From Rhizobium sp. R634 (GTDB lineage Bacteria; Pseudomonadota; Alphaproteobacteria; Rhizobiales; Rhizobiaceae), in NCBI RefSeq assembly GCF_002211305.1, contig NZ_LOKW01000012.1, forward strand, positions 124,001 to 188,000: a DNA stretch of 64,000 bases, given 5' to 3'. The notes below the pieces were generated by a model, which saw only the letters and a program-made list of their open reading frames with translations, made no database searches and had not been told where the DNA came from. Positions 11,316 through 20,230 of the stretch are shown here, one piece after another; position 1 is the first letter of the stretch; each line of letters opens with the position of its first letter. Made by a program: the position numbers and the translations under genes.

Positions 11316-11945
11316 CTAGGCCTGCTCGCCTTCCATCTCGAGGCGCGACGTCAGAACCTTGTCGATCACGCCCCAGCCCTGGGCCTCATCCGCATCCATG
11401 AAATGGTCACGATCGAGCGTCTTTTCAACTTCCTCATAGGTGCGGCCGGTGTGCTTGACATAGACCTCGTTGAGGCGGCGCTTCATCTTGAGGATGTCGC
11501 GGGCGTGGCGCTCGATGTCCGAGGCCTGGCCCTGGAAGCCGCCGGAGGGCTGGTGCACCATGATGCGGGAATTCGGCGTGGCGAAGCGCATATCCTTATG
11601 GCCGGCCGCCAGCAGCAGCGAGCCCATGGAGGCCGCCTGACCGATGCAGAGCGTCGAAACCGCCGGCTTGATGAACTGCATCGTGTCGTAGATCGCCATG
11701 CCTGCGGTGACGACGCCGCCGGGCGAATTGATGTAGAGCGCGATTTCCTTCTTCGGGTTTTCCGCCTCGAGGAAGAGAAGCTGGGCGCAGACGAGCGTCG
11801 CCATATGGTCCTCGACGGCGCCCGTCAGGAAGATGATGCGTTCCTTCAACAGGCGGGAATAGATGTCGTAGGAGCGTTCACCGCGGTTGGTCTGTTCAAC
11901 GACCATCGGCACGAGGGCCATTGCGGTATCGACTGGGTTTCTCAT
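11316..11945 (-). CDS. clpP: ATP-dependent Clp protease proteolytic subunit ClpP
   Basis: A 209-aa serine peptidase forming the tetradecameric chamber that works with ClpX or ClpA. The catalytic triad is visible as Ser106 ([11 protein letters not shown]), His131 (MVHQPSGG) and Asp180 (TLDRDHFM). The N-terminal axial-loop region ([20 protein letters not shown]) is complete. Rhizobia usually carry several clpP paralogues; pairing with clpX and lon marks this as the main housekeeping copy, often named clpP3 or clpP. A heat-shock type promoter lies upstream at 12008-12037. Confidence 0.97.
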   Translation of the reverse strand: MRNPVDTAMALVPMVVEQTNRGERSYDIYSRLLKERIIFLTGAVEDHMATLVCAQLLFLEAENPKKEIALYINSPGGVVTAGMAIYDTMQFIKPAVSTLCIGQAASMGSLLLAAGHKDMRFATPNSRIMVHQPSGGFQGQASDIERHARDILKMKRRLNEVYVKHTGRTYEEVEKTLDRDHFMDADEAQGWGVIDKVLTSRLEMEGEQA

Positions 11946-12007
11946 GTGCGTCCTTTGTCAACGTCTCGCCGGCCGGCGCCGGGAATCAAAGAAAATGTCT
12001 TATCCCT

Positions 12008-12037
12008 ACATAGAGTGTCCCTGCCCTTCTCTTCAAG
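12008..12037 (-). promoter_or_regulatory. Candidate RpoH promoter of clpP
   Basis: Minus-strand CTTGAA, 18-base spacer, CTATGT. This resembles the rhizobial heat-shock promoter consensus (CTTGAA then a C-rich/TAT -10). Transcription would start near 12000, about 55 bases before the clpP ATG. Confidence 0.5.
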
Positions 12038-12344
12038 ACACGCATGAGGATAACGTTAAGAAGGCGGGGCAAGGCGGCTAAGCTTCGGCTCTGGCAGCCT
12101 CTTTCTCCCAAACCCCTGATGACGGCGAGCCCCAGGCGCCGTCTCCCCCGGCTTTTCTCCATGACAGGATGAAGAAAAGCTTACTCCATTCGACAGTGCT
12201 CACACACGTTTACCCCACGGAAAGCCTACCGGCAGATATCGGCGCAAAACCATGTCGCAGTGCAGCGGCATTAAGGAAGTAGCGATCTTCCTCGGCAAGG
12301 ATGCAGCCTGACAGACAAGGGCCGACAGACGAGGGGTTGCTGCC
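12038..12344. other. Gap between clpP promoter and GGDEF gene
   Basis: About 300 bp between the divergent clpP and diguanylate cyclase genes. I see no coding frame with bias and no strong structure. It must hold the promoter of the gene at 12345, whose GTG start has GAGGGG upstream. Confidence 0.5.
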
Positions 12345-13598
12345 GTGTTCAATATTGCTACAGGTCTCGCCATCTGGTGTGCGGAGGCCATGACGCTCGC
12401 TTTGGTGTTGTTCGTCGCATGGCGCCACAACGTCAAGAACGAGGCCTATCTCTATTGGGGCTTCGGCTTCCTTCTGACGGGAATGGGCTTCGCGATGGTC
12501 GCGTTGCGCGGTCAAATCCCCAGCGTGCTTTCGATAGAGGCGGGCAATGCCATCGCGCTTCTCGGGCAGAGCGCCTGGGTGGCGGGTTTCCTCGCGCTCG
12601 ACCGCAAGAAGATCGAATGGTGGGCGTTGCTGCCGCCGGTAATCTGGCTGGCGGGGATCTTCCTGCCCTGGGTCAACGACGACTATTCCAACCGCGTTGT
12701 CCTCTACAACCTCGCTTCGGCGACGGGCGCCACGGCGCTTGCCATGGCAGTCGCCGCCGGCGACATGCGCCGCGAGCGCACCCGCGTCAAGCTGATGGGC
12801 GTCTTCGTCATCCAGGGCTGCCTGTGCTTCGGCTCGGCGCTGACGATGGCGCTGACGCTGCCGAGCGAGATCGACGCCACCAATCTTGGCGGCGCCTCGG
12901 CGATGGCCAGCGCCTTCCTGCTCACCATCGCCTTCGCGCTGACCTGCCGGCTGATCATGGAGCGCTCCGAACGGCACCTGCGCGCGCTGAGCCTGACCGA
13001 TGCGCTGACCGGCGTGCTCAACCGCCGCGGCCTGCTCGGCTATTTCGACGCCATTCAGGAAAGAGCCCATGACGAGCAGCGCCAGGTCGCGGTGCTGCTT
13101 TTCGACCTCGACCATTTCAAGCGCGTCAACGACCGCTTCGGCCATCAGTCGGGCGACGCCGTGCTCACCGCCTTTGCGCGCATGGCCCGCCAGTATATTC
13201 CGAACAACATCTTCGGCCGCATGGGCGGTGAGGAGTTCGCAGCCTTCGCAGCGGTTACGGACCAGACGGAAGCCGAAGCGATCGCCGAAGCGATCCGCAC
13301 CGAATTCTGCCGCCTTCCCGTCAGCACCGGCGAGGCGATCGTTCCGGTCACCGTCAGCATCGGCATCGCGCTCGCCTCCTCGATCGAAGCCAATATCGAC
13401 AAGCTTATTTCGGCCTCCGACCGGGCGCTCTATGCAGCGAAAGCGGCCGGCCGCAACTGCACGGTCACGTTCGGCGAAGCGGAAGCCGCAGCCCCGGTAC
13501 CGGCCACGCCGAGCAGCACCGCCGGCGAGCTGGTGCCGACGGTGGACGACCAGGTAGAGGCCCTGCGGCGCATGAGCACGCTGTCGCGTGCCGGCTAG
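12345..13598 (+). CDS. Membrane-bound diguanylate cyclase (GGDEF)
   Basis: A 417-aa protein predicted to make cyclic di-GMP from two GTP. About six or seven hydrophobic helices fill residues 1-205 and form a membrane sensor region of unknown ligand. The GGDEF domain follows: LTDALTGVLNRRG, FDLDHFKRVNDRFGHQSGD and the active-site GRMGGEEF. The catalytic motif is intact; the RxxD inhibitory site expected a few residues before it is not seen, so product inhibition may be weak. GTG start with GAGGGG upstream. The C-terminal 40 residues are a low-complexity Ala/Pro tail. Confidence 0.92.
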   Translation: MFNIATGLAIWCAEAMTLALVLFVAWRHNVKNEAYLYWGFGFLLTGMGFAMVALRGQIPSVLSIEAGNAIALLGQSAWVAGFLALDRKKIEWWALLPPVIWLAGIFLPWVNDDYSNRVVLYNLASATGATALAMAVAAGDMRRERTRVKLMGVFVIQGCLCFGSALTMALTLPSEIDATNLGGASAMASAFLLTIAFALTCRLIMERSERHLRALSLTDALTGVLNRRGLLGYFDAIQERAHDEQRQVAVLLFDLDHFKRVNDRFGHQSGDAVLTAFARMARQYIPNNIFGRMGGEEFAAFAAVTDQTEAEAIAEAIRTEFCRLPVSTGEAIVPVTVSIGIALASSIEANIDKLISASDRALYAAKAAGRNCTVTFGEAEAAAPVPATPSSTAGELVPTVDDQVEALRRMSTLSRAG

Positions 13599-13745
13599 CC
13601 TGATAATCCCGAAAACCGGAGTCGATTCCCGGGGTTAGGCACAGGTTTTAAAGTGACTGGTGCGCCCTGCGAGGCGCGCAGCCGCCGGGACCGGTTCTTC
13701 GCCAGCATCTTTTCGAGGCCCGGCAAATCCGCTAAGCCTCAGCGC

Positions 13746-14990
13746 ATGACGATACCGCCCTTCCTCTCGATCGATCCCGCCAGCCGCCATGTCTCGCTGG
13801 ATGCCCGCAATCCGGCCTTTTACGGCAATCCGAATGCCGTCTATGCGGCGCTTCACGCCCATTGCCCGACCTTTTATTGGAAGGAGCAGAAGCAGTGGTT
13901 CTTCACTGGCTACGACCATGTGAACGGTCTGCTGCGCGACCGCCGCTTCGGCCGGCAGATCCTGCATATCGCCAGCCGCGAGGAGATCGGCCTTGCCGAG
14001 CCGAGCCCTCATCTTGCCAATTTCGATCTCTCGGAACGCTATTCCCTGCTCGAACTAGAACCGCCGGAGCACACGCGGCTGCGCACGCTGGTCAACCGCG
14101 CCTTCGTCTCCCGCCATGTCGAGAAAATGAAGCCGGAGCTTGCCGAGCTTGCCAACCGGCTGATCGACGGCTTTGCGGACCAGCGCGAGGTCGAGCTGCT
14201 CGCAGCCTTCGCCGACATCATCCCGGTGACGATGATCGCCCGCATGATCGGCATTCCCGAGGAGATGGGGCCGCAGCTGCTCGCCTGGTCGCATGCCTAT
14301 GTCCGCATGTACATGTTCGGCCGGACGCGCGAGCAGGAGGACAATGCCGAACGGGCGGCGAAGGAATTTTCTGACTATGTCAGGACCGTGATCGCCGAAC
14401 GGCGCGCCGAACCGCGCGACGACCTGCTGACCCACATGATCCATACCGAGCACAAGGGCCAGTATCTGACCGAAGAGGAGCTGATCTCGACGACGATCGT
14501 GCTGCTCAATGCCGGGCACGAGGCGACCGTGCACCAGATCGGCAATTCCGTGCGCATTATCCTCGACAGCGGTTCAGATCCGGCGATACTCTTCCGGGAC
14601 GAGGCGACGACGGAGCGCACCGTCGAGGAAACGCTGCGCATCTGCGCCCCGGTCCACATCTTCCAGCGCTGGGCGCTCGAGCCTACGGAAATCGACGGCG
14701 TCTCCTTCAAGCGCGGCGACAAGGTCAGCCTCATCCTCGCAGCCGCCAATCTCGATCCGGCGAAATTCACCGATCCCCTCGCCTTCCGGCCCGACCGCAA
14801 CGAAGCGGCAAACCTCTCCTTCGGTGCCGGCATTCATTTCTGCATCGGCGCGCCGCTGGCGCGGCTGGAACTCAACGTCGTGCTGCCGATCCTGTTCGAG
14901 CGGCTTCCCGGCCTCAGGCTGGCAAAGACGCCCGTGGTCAAGGACGTCTACCATTTCCACGGGCTGGACCGCCTGGATCTGCGGTGGTGA
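13746..14990 (+). CDS. Cytochrome P450
   Basis: A 414-aa soluble bacterial P450 monooxygenase. Landmarks are the I-helix oxygen-activation motif LNAGHEATVH, the K-helix ExxR (EETLRICAP), and the heme-binding loop FGAGIHFCIGAPLARLE with the cysteine ligand. The start at 13746 (MTIPPFLS) is chosen to give family length; the upstream in-frame extension of 31 codons is basic, lacks coding character and is probably untranslated. No ferredoxin or reductase gene is adjacent, so redox partners must be encoded elsewhere. The substrate is unknown. Confidence 0.9.
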   Translation: MTIPPFLSIDPASRHVSLDARNPAFYGNPNAVYAALHAHCPTFYWKEQKQWFFTGYDHVNGLLRDRRFGRQILHIASREEIGLAEPSPHLANFDLSERYSLLELEPPEHTRLRTLVNRAFVSRHVEKMKPELAELANRLIDGFADQREVELLAAFADIIPVTMIARMIGIPEEMGPQLLAWSHAYVRMYMFGRTREQEDNAERAAKEFSDYVRTVIAERRAEPRDDLLTHMIHTEHKGQYLTEEELISTTIVLLNAGHEATVHQIGNSVRIILDSGSDPAILFRDEATTERTVEETLRICAPVHIFQRWALEPTEIDGVSFKRGDKVSLILAAANLDPAKFTDPLAFRPDRNEAANLSFGAGIHFCIGAPLARLELNVVLPILFERLPGLRLAKTPVVKDVYHFHGLDRLDLRW

Positions 14991-15126
14991 TCGAACCTCG
15001 CATATCAGCCGTAACGGCCGGTGATGTAATCACGATTGCCGCAGCCGTGCATGAAAACGTCGCGTTCCGGCGACATGCTCTCGTGTCCGGCAGCCTCGCG
15101 CAGCGTGCCGCCGCAATCCTGCGGCG

Positions 15127-17253
15127 TTACGCTGCCTGTTCCTGAAGCTTGCTGGAGATGTCGAGCGCCGACATCGGTTTTCCGATCAGGTAGCCTTGCA
15201 GCTGGTCGCAGCCGGCCTCGCGCAGGATCGTTGCCTGGCGCGAATTTTCGATGCCTTCCGCGGTGACGGGAATCTGCAGAGCGGTCGCCAGGGAGATGGT
15301 TGCCTTGAGGACATCGGCGCCGTTGGAGGCCTGGTCGAGCGCGGATACGAGCGAGCGGTCGATCTTCATCCGGTCGAAGCCGAACTGCCGCAATGCGCCG
15401 ATGCTTGCATAGCCGCAGCCAAAGTCATCGAGAGCGAATTTAATACCGACCTGCTTGAGGTGATCGATCGACCGGCGGGCCTGATCCGGATTTGTCATGA
15501 GAACGCCTTCGGTGATCTCCAAGGTCAGGCGTCTCGGATCGAAATCGAGATCCTCAAGAAGCGAGATCACTTCGTCGGCAAATTCCGGATTGCAGAGCTG
15601 GACCGGCGAAACGTTCACGGACAATGCCAGGCCGGGCCAATTCCTGGCATGCTCGATCGATGTTTTCAGCATATGAACGCCAAGCGCATCGATAAGGCCG
15701 CACCTTTCGGCAAGCGGAATGAAAATCTCGGGGCTGATATTTCCCGTCGCAGTTCGCCAGCGCGCCAGCGCCTCAAGGCCGGTGACCGCGCCCGTCGTCG
15801 CAGAGACGAGAGGCTGGAAAACGGCTTCGATTGTTCCATCGCCGATGGCGTCCTTCAACAGGCTTTCCAGTTCGGCGACCCTTAGGCGCTCGCGATCCAG
15901 CTCGGGGTCGTATTCGATCGCCCGGCCCCTGCCGTTTTCCTTGGCGCGATAGAGCGCCATGTCAGCCCGGCGGAGCAGCTCCAGCGGCGGTATGTCTCTC
16001 TCACGAGCCGCAGCGCCGATGCTCGCGCCAACCTCGATCGTTCGCCCGTCTATTTTGAAGGGCTCGGCAAACAGTGCCAGAATGGTCTCTTCTATCTCTT
16101 TACGCGCGGCGGTTCCAACCTGAACCAGCGCGAACTCGTCGCCTCCGAGCCGCGCCACAGCAACGACTTCAGGATGGCAGGCGCTCAACGCTTTCGAGAC
16201 GATCCGGATCAGGTCGTCTCCAACCGCATGCCCCCAGGCGTCGTTGACAGCCTTGAATCCATCGAGATCGACCAGATAGAGCCGGGGCGGCGAAAAATCC
16301 GAGCCTTCCGACTCTCCCAGGAGGGTGAGAAGCCCATGCCTGTTCAACAGGCCGCTTAGGCTATCATGGTTCGCTTCGAAAATCGCCGCCTGCGCCAATT
16401 GGTTCAGGCGCCGCGCCTCGGAGGCGCCGACCAGCAAAACGCCCGCCAGGAACAGCACAAGGATGATGACGGCTGCCGCGACATAAGGATAGACCCCCTG
16501 AAACACGGCGCTACCCGGCGCCTTGCTCGGCCAAACAAGATGGCCGACGACGCTGCCCTTGAGGTCCGTGATCGGCGTATTCAGCAGACCCGGCTCGGGC
16601 GCGGCGGCAAGGCGCAACCCTTCGAGTTCGTGTTCGCTCGAAAGCGTGGCGAGAACTTCCGCGTTGAATTCCTTGTAGAAGCTCAGCACGCTGAGCTTCG
16701 GCAGCTCGCCTTCTTTCTCGAATGGCTGGATTGCCTGTGACGCGATCAGCGCGATACCCGTTTTGGTCTTGATGAAATTGACCACCGGCGCCTGGCCGGA
16801 ATCGGCTGCCTTGTCGACCTGCCGATAAAAGGATGCGCCGAAATAGGTACCGGGCTGGAAAGGCTTGCCCTTGGCATATGCGGAGATGATCGACGAGCGG
16901 TCGGGGCCGATCACGACGGCGCCGTCATAGAGGGGGTAGTCCGCACTGGTTTTACCCCAGTTCTCATAGGCCCAATCTGCCGCACCAGGAGCTGAGATCG
17001 CCTTATAGGCGTCATCCCATACGGCATTATCAGTCGTTGTCGCGCTCAGGCGATCGACAAAGGCTGCGACGGCCGCCCGGGCGGCGCGCGTGGCCCTGGC
17101 ATCGTCGATCTCATTCGCCGACCGGGTCATCGTCGTCACGACGTGGGCCATGAGGCCTGTCAGCACGAGAGCGATGACAAGGAAGCAAACAGTTGTCGCA
17201 ATGATGGAAAACGTTTGGGTGCGAACGTGCCTACCCGCAAGATTCGACGACAT
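15127..17253 (-). CDS. CHASE4-GGDEF-EAL bifunctional c-di-GMP enzyme
   Basis: A 708-aa inner-membrane protein. A TM helix (residues about 15-38) precedes a periplasmic CHASE4 sensor (TDNAVWDDAYKAI is diagnostic), and a second TM helix lies near 250-270. A GGDEF domain follows (ARLGGDEFALV, intact) and then an EAL domain. The EAL domain has its catalytic set: GLEALARW, LEITEG, LDDFGCGYAS, MKIDRSLV and AEGIE. Both making and breaking cyclic di-GMP are therefore possible; such tandem proteins often act mainly as phosphodiesterases. It is monocistronic and converges with the P450. The Shine-Dalgarno before the ATG is weak. Confidence 0.93.
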   Translation of the reverse strand: MSSNLAGRHVRTQTFSIIATTVCFLVIALVLTGLMAHVVTTMTRSANEIDDARATRAARAAVAAFVDRLSATTTDNAVWDDAYKAISAPGAADWAYENWGKTSADYPLYDGAVVIGPDRSSIISAYAKGKPFQPGTYFGASFYRQVDKAADSGQAPVVNFIKTKTGIALIASQAIQPFEKEGELPKLSVLSFYKEFNAEVLATLSSEHELEGLRLAAAPEPGLLNTPITDLKGSVVGHLVWPSKAPGSAVFQGVYPYVAAAVIILVLFLAGVLLVGASEARRLNQLAQAAIFEANHDSLSGLLNRHGLLTLLGESEGSDFSPPRLYLVDLDGFKAVNDAWGHAVGDDLIRIVSKALSACHPEVVAVARLGGDEFALVQVGTAARKEIEETILALFAEPFKIDGRTIEVGASIGAAARERDIPPLELLRRADMALYRAKENGRGRAIEYDPELDRERLRVAELESLLKDAIGDGTIEAVFQPLVSATTGAVTGLEALARWRTATGNISPEIFIPLAERCGLIDALGVHMLKTSIEHARNWPGLALSVNVSPVQLCNPEFADEVISLLEDLDFDPRRLTLEITEGVLMTNPDQARRSIDHLKQVGIKFALDDFGCGYASIGALRQFGFDRMKIDRSLVSALDQASNGADVLKATISLATALQIPVTAEGIENSRQATILREAGCDQLQGYLIGKPMSALDISSKLQEQAA

Positions 17254-17486
17254 GCCAATCCCGGAAAGATGAATTGTAAGGCCATGTCTATGGTGACGGC
17301 AGGAGACATCATGTCCGCAATGCGCTGCAGATAAGGTCTACCATTTGACGATGTAGGCACACTTAAAGCGAACGATAAAATGCCGTCTATCCGCAAAAGA
17401 GCAGCGGCGATTTCAGGAAAAACCGCCCATAATCGCCGCAATCCGGGACAGAGCCTGCATGGGGAGAGGCCGTTTGCAGCCGCTTC

Positions 17487-17837
17487 CTAAACCTTGATCA
17501 CATAATCCTTGCGAGTCGTTTCAACGACTTCCCAGGTTCCCTTGAAGCCGGGTCTCAAGATCATCCGGTCGCCTGCCTTCAGATGAACCGGCTCGCCGCC
17601 ATCCTCGGTCACGATCGAATGGCCGGACAGCAGGCTGAAATATTCCCATTCCTCATAGACGATCCGCCACTTGCCCGGCGTCGCCTCCCAGATCCCGGAA
17701 TAGAGGCCGCCTTCGGATTCCTCCAGGTTCCATGTGCAGAATTGCGGATCGCCGGAAATGATCCGGTCCGCCTCGGGGGCGCCGAACTCCGGTTCTATGC
17801 CGTCGGTGCTGAAGGTAATGAAGTTCCCCACGGCCAT
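17487..17837 (-). CDS. Cupin domain protein (DUF861/Cupin_3 type)
   Basis: A 116-aa protein with a single cupin barrel. The pattern EWEYFSLLSGHSIVTEDGGEPVHLKAGDRMILRPGFKGTW... matches Cupin_3, a family related to EutQ and ureidoglycolate-type proteins. The metal-ligand histidines of classical cupins are largely missing, so it may bind a ligand without catalysis. The ATG at 17837 is preferred over the upstream in-frame ATG because GGAGAGG sits nine bases upstream and the domain begins there. No operon partner is visible. Confidence 0.75.
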   Translation of the reverse strand: MAVGNFITFSTDGIEPEFGAPEADRIISGDPQFCTWNLEESEGGLYSGIWEATPGKWRIVYEEWEYFSLLSGHSIVTEDGGEPVHLKAGDRMILRPGFKGTWEVVETTRKDYVIKV

Positions 17838-18070
17838 CGCAGACCTCTCCGATATCAATGTTCTTCGCAGCAAATGTTCGTCTGTGGCCGCAAAAGCTCG
17901 ACGAAAGATCTACCGCAACAACGATTAAAACCTTCCAGACACCCTTTCAACATGGATGAAAAGCATCTACATCGCCTAATACCGGGGAAACATCCCGGAC
18001 CTACGACCAGTCGAAACGAACGTCAACCGACCCGGGGAATGGTAAACCCGACGGACTATAGGAGCGTTTG

Positions 18071-18805
18071 ATGGGGTGGGAAGCGCTGGAGCTGTGGGGC
18101 AAAGATGCGGTTCGCATCGAAAGACTCTCCGGCGGAGTCGCCAATGATGTCTGGAGCGTGCGCGTCCACGGGCGACTTGCGGTCGGTCGGCTGGGCACCA
18201 GGAGCGACGCCGATCTCGCCTGGGAGGCCGATCTCCTTCGCCACCTTGACCGCGAAGGTCTGAGCGTGCCGGTGCCGATCCCGGCGGCCGATGGAAGCCT
18301 GTTCGCCGATGGCCTTATGGTGATGGAATATATGCATGGCGGGCCACCTGAGACGGAAGACGACTGGCGTCGCGTAGCTGAGACACTCCGCGAGTTGCAT
18401 CGGTTGACGCGGGGTTGGAAGCAGCGCCCAGGCTGGCGGTCCTCGATTGATCTCCTGCACACTGAAACCGGGACGAGAATCGACCTTGCAACAATGCCGC
18501 CAAATGGTGTCGCGCGATGCCGAGCGGCGTGGGCGCGGCTTGTCGGTCGCGAGACGGGCGTCGTCCACGGCAACCCGACCAACCCTGGCAATATCCGCAT
18601 GACGGCGAACCGCGTCGCACTGATCGACTGGGATGAGTCGCATGTTGACGTCCCAGATCTGGACCTCGCCCTGCCCTACAATGCAGCCAGTCTCGAAGGC
18701 ACAGCGTACGACGTCGCCGCGCAAGCATCGGCCGCGTGGGAAGCCGCCGTCTGCTGGGACGACGACTATGCCATCAAGCGACTTGCAGAAGTGCGAGCGG
18801 TTTAA
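18071..18805 (+). CDS. Aminoglycoside phosphotransferase-like kinase
   Basis: A 244-aa APH/choline-kinase fold protein. The N-lobe contains the loop LSGGVANDVWSV and the hinge LMVMEYMHG. The catalytic loop reads VVHGNPTNPGNI where the family normally has HGDxxxxN, and the metal-binding segment is ALIDWDES. The Asp-to-Asn change at the catalytic base position is visible in the nucleotide sequence (GGCAACCCG), so phosphotransfer may be weakened or lost. The start is the ATG at 18071, with AGGAGCG upstream. Such proteins in rhizobia usually act on small metabolites rather than antibiotics. Confidence 0.75.
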   Translation: MGWEALELWGKDAVRIERLSGGVANDVWSVRVHGRLAVGRLGTRSDADLAWEADLLRHLDREGLSVPVPIPAADGSLFADGLMVMEYMHGGPPETEDDWRRVAETLRELHRLTRGWKQRPGWRSSIDLLHTETGTRIDLATMPPNGVARCRAAWARLVGRETGVVHGNPTNPGNIRMTANRVALIDWDESHVDVPDLDLALPYNAASLEGTAYDVAAQASAAWEAAVCWDDDYAIKRLAEVRAV

Positions 18806-18873
18806 GCAACGGCACCGAGGGGCGGCCTCTCCCCGGACGCTTCAACAAAATAGCTACGGGCGTGGGTCGATCG

Positions 18874-19944
18874 TCACTGATTGATAGGCTGTCGTCTGAG
18901 GAATGAGATTCGCTTCAAGCGGAGCGCATGCTTTTCCAAGAGATGCCATGAAAGCCACCCGAACAACATCGCTGTCGGCAAGGAAAGGGCGAACACGCTC
19001 CACGGCGTGCTGTATTGGCCGAGGGCATAATTCACCACCTGCTCCACTGGCCAGCCATATAGATAGGTGCCGTAGGAGACGTCGCCCAAGCGGTCGAGCG
19101 TCGGCAGGCGTAGGATTGGCGAGGTCGCGATGTAGACAAGCGGATAAGCGAACAACATGGGTCCGTAAAGATAGTCGGGCCAAAAGACGGCGAGGAGCAC
19201 ACCGAGCGCCGCGAAGATCAATGCCAAGACAATATTTGGCTGCCTCTTTTCGATCACGAACCAGAGAAGCGAACCGCAGAAGAAGAAGGGAGCGATAAAA
19301 GTGAAATTCGTGATCAGCTTTCTGTCCGGCCACGGATGCTCGAAGAAAAGCTCCCACGTGACGGCCACGGTTAGGACAAGCGCCATCAACGGCGCTCGGA
19401 GGAGCCCGATGGCCATAAATGCCGCAAGGATGAGGTAGCAGAAGATTTCCTGGCTGATCGTCCAAAGAGAGCCGTTGGTGAAGGTGGCAAGCCAGGAGAT
19501 TGCAGGATCATAAAACTGCACTTTCGGCAGGACCATGCCATAACTCGGATTGAGCACCGAATAGACTGTCGTCCTCACATGATACGACCAGCCCAGGTAG
19601 CCACCAATGCCCAACGGACTGAAAAAGGGGCCTAAAATATACACGCTGAGCAGCGTGCAGACGACAAGCGCCGGATATATCCTAAGCACCCGCCGCCAGA
19701 GAAAACCGCCGACGCTGCCGAACTGCGCGCTCTGCGTGACGAGGAAGCCGCTGGTGATGAAAAACGCGTAGACCCCGAATCTACCAAGATTCCTGCCCTC
19801 GCCGAGCAAGCGCATGAAAGGCTCGTTCGCCGCGGTCTTTTCCGAGATAAGGAAGGCATGCGAGAATATGACCATGGAGGCTGCACCGAGCCTGATCATG
19901 TTGAAGTTCGGGTAAAATGGCTTCCTGACTGCAGGCTCCTGCAT
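18874..19944 (-). CDS. Acyltransferase 3 family membrane protein
   Basis: A 356-aa integral membrane protein with about ten TM helices, typical of the OafA/NodX/ExoZ acyltransferases that add acetyl or succinyl groups to surface glycans. The N-terminal signature NMIRLGAASMVIFSHAFLIS contains the conserved His of the family, and VYAFFITSGFLVTQS is the second landmark. The ATG at 19944 follows GGGAGCGGGGGG. GC content is lower than its neighbours and codon use looks less biased, which may point to later acquisition. The glycan target is unknown. Confidence 0.85.
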   Translation of the reverse strand: MQEPAVRKPFYPNFNMIRLGAASMVIFSHAFLISEKTAANEPFMRLLGEGRNLGRFGVYAFFITSGFLVTQSAQFGSVGGFLWRRVLRIYPALVVCTLLSVYILGPFFSPLGIGGYLGWSYHVRTTVYSVLNPSYGMVLPKVQFYDPAISWLATFTNGSLWTISQEIFCYLILAAFMAIGLLRAPLMALVLTVAVTWELFFEHPWPDRKLITNFTFIAPFFFCGSLLWFVIEKRQPNIVLALIFAALGVLLAVFWPDYLYGPMLFAYPLVYIATSPILRLPTLDRLGDVSYGTYLYGWPVEQVVNYALGQYSTPWSVFALSLPTAMLFGWLSWHLLEKHALRLKRISFLRRQPINQ

Positions 19945-20230
19945 GCGAGCCCCCCGCTCCCTCAAGGTTTAACAGATCATTAAGGTGGGTTTTGAATGTT
20001 GTCACGACCGTTATGAAAATAGGGCGAGATAACCTTTGATCCGCCGAAATACACCTCAGTCAAACCCTTGATCGAGTTGGGCGGCTTGCCGTCTCGCTCC
20101 CCACTTTTTCGATTTTCCAATCGACCAAACGAAATCAGCGCCCGACTCTGCTCGAATCGGACGCTGATCCCATGATTGTATTGGGCAAACGTAGTCTGCG
20201 AAATTTACAAATGCTTGCTGCGGTTGCCAG

